Shown here piece by piece: positions 14,766 to 17,851 of a stretch of 17,851 bases of DNA. The stretch is from JACNFS01 sp964582065 (GTDB lineage: Bacteria; Chloroflexota; Dehalococcoidia; GIF9; UBA5629), in assembly GCA_964582065.1 (NCBI GenBank), contig CAZOQG010000030.1:1-17851 (forward strand), in the 5' to 3' direction. The position numbers were made by a program, and so were the translations under genes. The notes below the pieces were generated by a model. The model made no database searches, was not told the DNA's origin, and was given only the letters and a program-made list of their open reading frames with translations. Within the stretch, counting starts at the first letter, position 1. The number at the start of each line of letters is the position of its first letter.

Positions 14766-14900
14766 TCATTCCTCCTGGCATTGGTTGTCGCCGTTGCTCC
14801 GCTTGGCTCGGTCCCCAATGCCTCTAAATTGAGTAACCCGCTGACGCGACAGCCTCAACTCATTTATGAGCTGCTCTCTTGTTTCGTCTTTAACTTTCAT
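14766..14900 (-). CDS. 44-residue PAS-kinase-linker-like peptide upstream of rpoD
   Basis: ATG 14900 opens a 44-codon frame ending three bases before the rpoD GTG; the rpoD Shine-Dalgarno AGGAGG lies inside its last codons. The peptide begins MKVKDETREQLINELRLSRQ, the coiled-coil opening often seen at the N-terminus or between PAS domains of Chloroflexota sensor kinases (TREQLINEL...RQR), then turns into a basic unrelated tail. GGTGG sits about nine bases before the ATG. It may be a remnant of a kinase gene, a leader peptide coupled to rpoD translation, or chance. The frame is open further upstream to 14954 without a better start. Confidence 0.4.
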   Translation of the reverse strand: MKVKDETREQLINELRLSRQRVTQFRGIGDRAKRSNGDNQCQEE

Positions 14901-14972
14901 CTTGTGTTCCACCAGAAATCGGGGTGATTGCGGCGAGCTGATAGTCCTGTCCAATCATTCCTAACCGATGCA

Positions 14973-15001
14973 ATTATACGGCTTCCCTGGCAATATCTCA
15001 C
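14973..15001 (-). promoter_or_regulatory. Promoter of the rpoD transcript
   Basis: On the minus strand GTGAGA (14996-15001) and a perfect TATAAT (14973-14978) are 17 bases apart. The start point would be near 14966, about 65 bases before the small ORF and about 200 before rpoD. Confidence 0.5.
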
Positions 15002-15325
15002 GCTCCACCTATCGACCTGTGATGCTTCTAGATTGTTAACGCATTGCAAAGCGCATCCTCCTGTTTATCCCCAAGGCAGCATAGTGTCTGACTTGATTAT
15101 ATGCTCAGACAAGGGCAAATGGAATAGGAATTTGGTAACAGACGGGATGGGTATTTAGTAAGCTATTTATAACTGGGAGGTATGTCCCCCAACGAACTTT
15201 CTCTAAGTAGGTTCAGAGTGCAATAACGTGAGATTAGGAGAGGTTAGACACGGTTCTGAGATGTACCAGGTCGGCCAGGTTTGAGGATAGCTTGAAACGC
15301 CTTCCCGCCAGGAGAGCGAGAGCCG

Positions 15326-15390
15326 TAGGGACGGACCTTCAGGTCTGTCCGCCACCCTGACCCTCGGACGGGTCTAAAGACCCGTCCCTA
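15326..15390. repeat. Double-hairpin palindromic repeat (REP-like)
   Basis: Two hairpins lie in tandem: GGACGGACCT/AGGTCTGTCC (15329-15350) and the near-perfect GGACGGGTCT/AGACCCGTCC (15366-15387). The outer ends TAGGGACGG (15326) and CCGTCCCTA (to 15390) are also complementary, so the whole unit is a nested palindrome. This form is typical of dispersed repetitive extragenic palindromes; whether it recurs in this genome cannot be seen from one copy. Confidence 0.65.
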
Positions 15391-15564
15391 TATTGTTCTC
15401 TGTTGGTCGAAATCATGTGGTGAGATATTGGAGCTATAGAGCAAGGAGCTTTGAGAAGAGGCTTAGCTTTTAGGGGCGAAAGCAACAATTTGGACTTTTG
15501 TTACATTAGCAAGCTTGTTAAAGACTTCTTTCCAAGGGTGCTCGGATTCCAATGGCCAGGTGAT

Positions 15565-15891
15565 TTAGTATCTTGTCTGTCTTTGCCTGCCGCCTCCACG
15601 AAAGCCACCGCCTCTCTTACCGCCGTAGGATCCACCACCTCTACTGTCAGAACGAGGGCGAGCTTCGCTAACATCAAGCGTTCGGTCATTCAGTGTTTTT
15701 CCTGTGAGGCCATCAATTGCCGCTTGGCCTTCGGAGCTCAATGGCATTTCAACAAATGCGAATCCCCTAGATTGCCCGCTATGTTTGTCTTTGATAATAG
15801 CTGCAGATTTCACCTCTCCAAAAGGCATGAATTCTTCCCGCAATTCCTCTTCAGTTACCTCGAGTGATAAGTTACCCACATAGATATTCAT
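15565..15891 (-). CDS. RRM-domain RNA-binding protein, glycine-rich tail
   Basis: A 108-residue protein with a single RNA recognition motif at 1-78: RNP2 is IYVGNL at 3-8 and RNP1 is RGFAFVEM at 42-49. The tail (about 82-108) is rich in Gly and Arg (GGGSYGGKRGGGFRGGG), as in bacterial and plant cold-inducible RNA-binding proteins. It binds single-stranded RNA and is usually cold-induced. ATG 15891 is the start: AAAGGGG lies about seven bases upstream, and translation from it begins directly at MNIYVGN. The in-frame extension to 16005 has no family similarity. A promoter candidate about 140 bases upstream implies a long structured leader, typical of cold-regulated mRNAs. Confidence 0.93.
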   Translation of the reverse strand: MNIYVGNLSLEVTEEELREEFMPFGEVKSAAIIKDKHSGQSRGFAFVEMPLSSEGQAAIDGLTGKTLNDRTLDVSEARPRSDSRGGGSYGGKRGGGFRGGGRQRQTRY

Positions 15892-15925
15892 ATTGCTACC
15901 CCTTTCATCAAGTTGTCCATACTCT

Positions 15926-15951
15926 GCTGACCAATGCCATGATGGGCCAGC
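15926..15951 (-). other. Leader hairpin of the RRM gene
   Basis: On the minus strand GCTGGCC (15945-15951) pairs with GGTCAGC (15926-15932, one G-U pair) around a 12-base loop, 35 bases before the ATG. It lies within the predicted untranslated leader and could influence translation. Confidence 0.35.
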
Positions 15952-16032
15952 ACGCTCTAGTAACACATATATGTCGGGTAGCCCCAGCCTATGTATGTGA
16001 TTCAAGGCCAGACTGGTGACCTACCCCGGGTA

Positions 16033-16063
16033 ATTGTACCACTTATCAAGTTAGAATTTCCAA
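16033..16063 (-). promoter_or_regulatory. Candidate promoter of the RRM gene
   Basis: On the minus strand TTGGAA (16058-16063) and TACAAT (16033-16038) are 19 bases apart, slightly wide. If used, the leader is about 135 bases long. Confidence 0.3.
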
Positions 16064-16203
16064 CATAAGAGCTATTTCTTAGGCCTTAAAGTCAGCCCCC
16101 TCACCAACAGAGCAATGCTAAACCCCACGCCATATGTCCGAGTACTCAAACCGTGGGTTTGGGCGAGGCTGAAGCCTGGCACTTGCTGTGAAGATGTGAA
16201 AAC

Positions 16204-16277
16204 TTGACAAGTCTGGCTGTGTAATGATGTACCTGTTTTCCTTGCTCCTCGGTTGATACCCTCGCACAAACTGCTGC
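16204..16277 (-). pseudogene. Serine recombinase (resolvase/invertase) N-terminal remnant, frameshifted
   Basis: On the minus strand KAAVCARVSTEEQ (to 16242) is the start of a serine site-specific recombinase, including the nucleophile serine of the A-R-V-S-T motif. About eight bases later another frame gives GTSLHSQTCQ (16233-16204), the next conserved block of large serine recombinases (normally EEQ..GTSL..Q). The two blocks are in the right order and distance but in different frames, and the rest of the gene is absent. It is a broken fragment that cannot encode an active enzyme. It ends 16 bases from the PIN remnant, inside a rearranged zone. Confidence 0.6.
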
Positions 16278-16293
16278 TTTTGTGCCTTCTCTT

Positions 16294-16653
16294 CTACAGG
16301 TGAAGTCTGTGCAGCTGCCTTTCCGCGACATGTAGCGACTCTGCGTGCGCCGCATCCTCCAGTTTACGTTCTGAAGAAGAAAAGGTTACTGTTGACCGAA
16401 GCCTGGTCTTGATGGTCACTGCTGAAGCAAGGTGAATGGCGTCGAATGCCCTAAAACGGTATTGGCCAGCAAGCTTGGCTACCGCCCAGGAGACATCCAG
16501 AGCAAAATAGGCACCCCAGTCTTGCTGCAGATTATCTATGACTGCGTGGTATAGCTCATCGGTGAAATCGCCTTGCATGTGTTTCTTGGCCAAAGCTGCA
16601 CAAGCTTCAGGATATGCCACCTGTGAGGTAGCAACGACTCTAGCTCTGTCCAT
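16294..16653 (-). pseudogene. PIN-domain (VapC-like) toxin, N-terminus missing
   Basis: A 119-residue frame covering the C-terminal two thirds of a VapC-type PIN nuclease. ATSQVAYPEACAALA contains the second acidic residue (E16), and FRAFDAIHLASA the third (D71). In TFSSSERKLEDAA the usual fourth aspartate is replaced by E95. The first block with the leading aspartate (DTSxLVK) and roughly 40 residues are absent, so the Mg-binding site is incomplete and no antitoxin gene is present. The frame meets the truncated CoA-transferase gene head to head at 16652. PIN toxins cut tRNA or rRNA; this copy is very likely inactive. Confidence is high for the family and moderate for calling it a pseudogene. 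Confidence 0.7.
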
Positions 16654-17206
16654 GCCGCAAGACGTCCAGGTGCAAGCCGAGAATGGGGTCCTTGGCTACG
16701 GGCCACTGGTAACGACTGACAATCCGGAACAGGCTGACCCTGGTCTCCTAGATGCTGGCTCCAGGTTCTACACTCGTGCCCTGGGGATGAGCTTCTTTGA
16801 CATGTTCACCTCATTTGCTATGATAAGGAGCGGCCGCCTGATCAGCATATTAGCTGGGTTCCAAGTTTCACAAAAGGGCGACCTGGCCATTCAGAGTATG
16901 AGCGAGGCTGATGAGTATCCTCAGATTGGAGGCGCTATGGACCTCGCCTGGGGAGCAAAGAAGCTGGTTGTTACCATGACCCATAATTCCAAGGATGGGA
17001 AGCCTAAAATAGTGAAAGAGCTGAGCCTGCCTATTAGCTCCAAGGAGTGCGTTGACATTATCATAACTGACCTGGCGGTTATTCAGTTAACAGCTCAGGG
17101 ACTTGTTCTCAAAGAAGTTGCCCCCGGTTGGACGGCACGAGAGGTGCAAGCTCTGACCGAAGCCCAGCTCATTCTAGCTGAGGACCTCAAGGAGATTGAA
17201 CTCTAG
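16652..17206 (+). pseudogene. 3-oxoacid CoA-transferase subunit B, N-terminus missing
   Basis: A 184-residue frame matching AtoA/ScoB from just before the catalytic motif to the natural C-terminus. VQAENGVLGYGP carries the catalytic glutamate (E10; the common S of SENG is A here); later blocks are DMFTSFAMIRSGR, GGAMDLAWGAKK and IITDLAVI. E. coli AtoA has about 36 further residues before this point, including the LGIG loop, and these are missing; the upstream frame runs antisense through the PIN remnant. No ribosome-binding site precedes ATG 16652 and no subunit A gene is present. Intact enzyme would transfer CoA between short acids and acetoacetate. An expressed truncated protein is possible but unlikely to be active. 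Confidence 0.72.
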
Positions 17207-17297
17207 CCAGCTCCGGGGAAGCAAATAGTCAGGGAAAGGGCTGGGTACTCTTCACATACAAATACCAACCTCTGGGTAACCGCCGATGCCTACAGCT

Positions 17298-17438
17298 TTA
17301 AGCCTTCCCTATCCTGAACATCTTAGTCCCGCACGTGGGACAGACCCCCTGAGTTGCCGGCCTCCGGTTCTTCATGGTTACGCTCTTGGGATCCTTCATT
17401 TCCCTTTTGGCACGGCACTTCACGCCGTATGCTTCCAC
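17298..17438 (-). CDS. DUF5679-type zinc-ribbon protein
   Basis: A 46-residue protein too short for most ORF callers. It starts GTG 17438 and reads M-E-A-Y-G-V-K-C-R-A-K-R-E-M, then a T-M-K-N-R-R-P-A-T-Q-G-V core and VCPTCGTKMFRIGKA at the end. The cysteines C8 and the CPTC pair with basic residues make a small zinc-ribbon; the sequence closely fits the DUF5679 family common in Chloroflexota and archaea. The function is unknown, and binding to nucleic acid or the ribosome is a guess from its charge. Its GTG shares one base with the TAG of the cold-shock gene (TAGTG), so the two are translationally coupled. Convergent with the CoA-transferase remnant; no terminator is evident between them. Confidence 0.85.
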   Translation of the reverse strand: MEAYGVKCRAKREMKDPKSVTMKNRRPATQGVCPTCGTKMFRIGKA

Positions 17439-17638
17439 TAGCCCAGCTGTCTTACATTCGCTGCCCGAAGTCCTTTAGGTCCCTCTTCCAAGTCGAACTC
17501 GACACTGGTGCCCTCTGCCACAGCATCAAAATCTTCTCCGGCTAAAGCGGAGCGGTGGAAGAAAACCTCCTTACCATCTTCAGCGGCAATGAAACCGAAA
17601 CCTCGTTCACGGATGAGCCTAGTAATCTTCCCTTCCAA
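17438..17638 (-). CDS. Cold-shock domain protein (CspA family)
   Basis: A 66-residue single cold-shock domain, the usual family length. The RNA-binding motifs are GFGFIA (RNP1-like, about 14-19) and VFFHRSAL (RNP2, about 26-33). The start is the TTG at 17638: a perfect AAGGAGG (17647-17653) lies exactly eight bases upstream, and the protein then begins MEGKITRL as the family does. The GTG at 17647 overlaps that ribosome-binding site, and an extension to 17674 covers the leader hairpin. It binds single-stranded RNA or DNA as a chaperone. It is first in a two-gene unit with the zinc-ribbon protein and has a promoter with a long structured leader, consistent with cold or growth-phase control. 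Confidence 0.93.
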   Translation of the reverse strand: MEGKITRLIRERGFGFIAAEDGKEVFFHRSALAGEDFDAVAEGTSVEFDLEEGPKGLRAANVRQLG

Positions 17639-17646
17639 GTGATTCA

Positions 17647-17653
17647 CCTCCTT
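17647..17653 (-). promoter_or_regulatory. Shine-Dalgarno fixing the TTG start of the cold-shock gene
   Basis: AAGGAGG, eight bases before TTG 17638. It decides the start between TTG, GTG and the upstream frame. Confidence 0.8.
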
Positions 17654-17677
17654 TTTGAAACGAAACTCCCGCAAAGC

Positions 17678-17694
17678 CTCGCAGGGCTTGCGAG
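17678..17694 (-). other. Leader hairpin of the cold-shock gene
   Basis: CTCGCA (17678-17683) and TGCGAG (17689-17694) form a perfect six-pair stem with loop GGGCT, 40 bases before the start codon; outer AAGCC/GGCT bases can extend it. Confidence 0.45.
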
Positions 17695-17762
17695 ATTGAA
17701 AGGCTCTAAATGAGTTGCTCTGTTTTTAGCCAGAAAGTACTCATATTTCTGTTATGAAATAT

Positions 17763-17791
17763 ATTGTAACAGCCGGCCGAGTCGAATACAA
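17763..17791 (-). promoter_or_regulatory. Promoter of the cold-shock/zinc-ribbon operon
   Basis: On the minus strand TTGTAT (17786-17791) and TACAAT (17763-17768) are 17 bases apart. The predicted start near 17756 gives a leader of about 118 bases, long for a short gene and typical of cold-shock mRNAs. Confidence 0.55.
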
Positions 17792-17851
17792 GGATATGTA
17801 CTGGTTCAGGTGATCAGTGACACATAGCCTCTCCTCTCGTCGTTGCGAGGC

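Larger units (their letters stand above)
14901..15564. other. Intergenic region between rpoD and the RRM gene
   Basis: About 660 bases with no convincing gene. It holds the rpoD promoter (14973-15001), an inverted repeat GTCTGA (15086-15091) / TCAGAC (15105-15110) around an AT-rich loop, and the double-hairpin repeat at 15326-15390. The rest shows no structure that I can support. Confidence 0.5.

Noticed and set aside
14354..14832. Two plus-strand ORFs of more than 150 codons opposite rpoD
   Set aside because: They lie antisense to the acidic N-terminus of the sigma factor and reflect its codon composition.
15451..15867. 138-codon plus-strand ORF
   Set aside because: Antisense to the RRM gene, whose domain and ribosome-binding site are clear.

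Overview
The window is a bacterial chromosomal segment of mixed, roughly 50 % GC composition. It most resembles an uncultured anaerobic Chloroflexota (Dehalococcoidia-like) genome. That placement is inference. It rests on the gene mix: DUF5679-type zinc ribbon next to a cold-shock protein, short Gly-rich RRM protein, UPF0282/DUF523 pair, acyl-CoA metabolism, a cytoplasmic-looking molybdopterin oxidoreductase, and a PAS-kinase-like linker peptide before rpoD. There is no rRNA, tRNA or CRISPR array that I can support, and no intact insertion sequence.

Layout. 1-1541 (+): end of an enoyl-CoA hydratase and a complete 3-hydroxyacyl-CoA dehydrogenase, two consecutive beta-oxidation-type steps, closed by a strong bidirectional terminator. 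1737-5515: an ABC-2 export system. Two overlapping permease genes on the minus strand, one carrying a PrsW-like intramembrane-protease domain at its C-terminus, face a divergent NatA-type ATPase. 5516-6930: a worn region with a small lipoprotein gene interrupted by an in-frame TGA, a half-length CheC-like phosphatase, a two-helix membrane protein and a doubtful small ORF. 6938-10510 (-): a coupled operon of a fumarylacetoacetate-hydrolase-family enzyme, a DMSO-reductase-family molybdenum catalytic subunit and its four-cluster ferredoxin subunit. 10511-11197: regulatory-looking hairpins and a small zinc-ribbon protein. 11198-12579 (+): UPF0282 metallo-beta-lactamase-fold protein overlapping a DUF523 protein. 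12580-13124: degenerate non-coding sequence with diverged 29-bp repeats. 13125-14900 (-): primary sigma factor RpoD preceded by a 44-residue coupled ORF. 14901-15564: rpoD promoter and a double-hairpin repeat. 15565-15891 (-): RRM protein. 16200-17206: a scar zone holding a frameshifted serine-recombinase start, a PIN-domain toxin lacking its N-terminus and a CoA-transferase beta subunit lacking its N-terminus, the last two joined head to head. 17298-17638 (-): cold-shock protein and DUF5679 zinc-ribbon protein, joined by a TAGTG stop/start.

No single defence or mobile system is complete here. The most notable items are the ABC-2/PrsW fusion, the lipoprotein whose frame continues through a TGA followed by a hairpin, the PIN/CoA-transferase deletion junction next to a recombinase remnant, and the tightly coupled FAH/molybdoenzyme operon without a membrane anchor or Tat signal.
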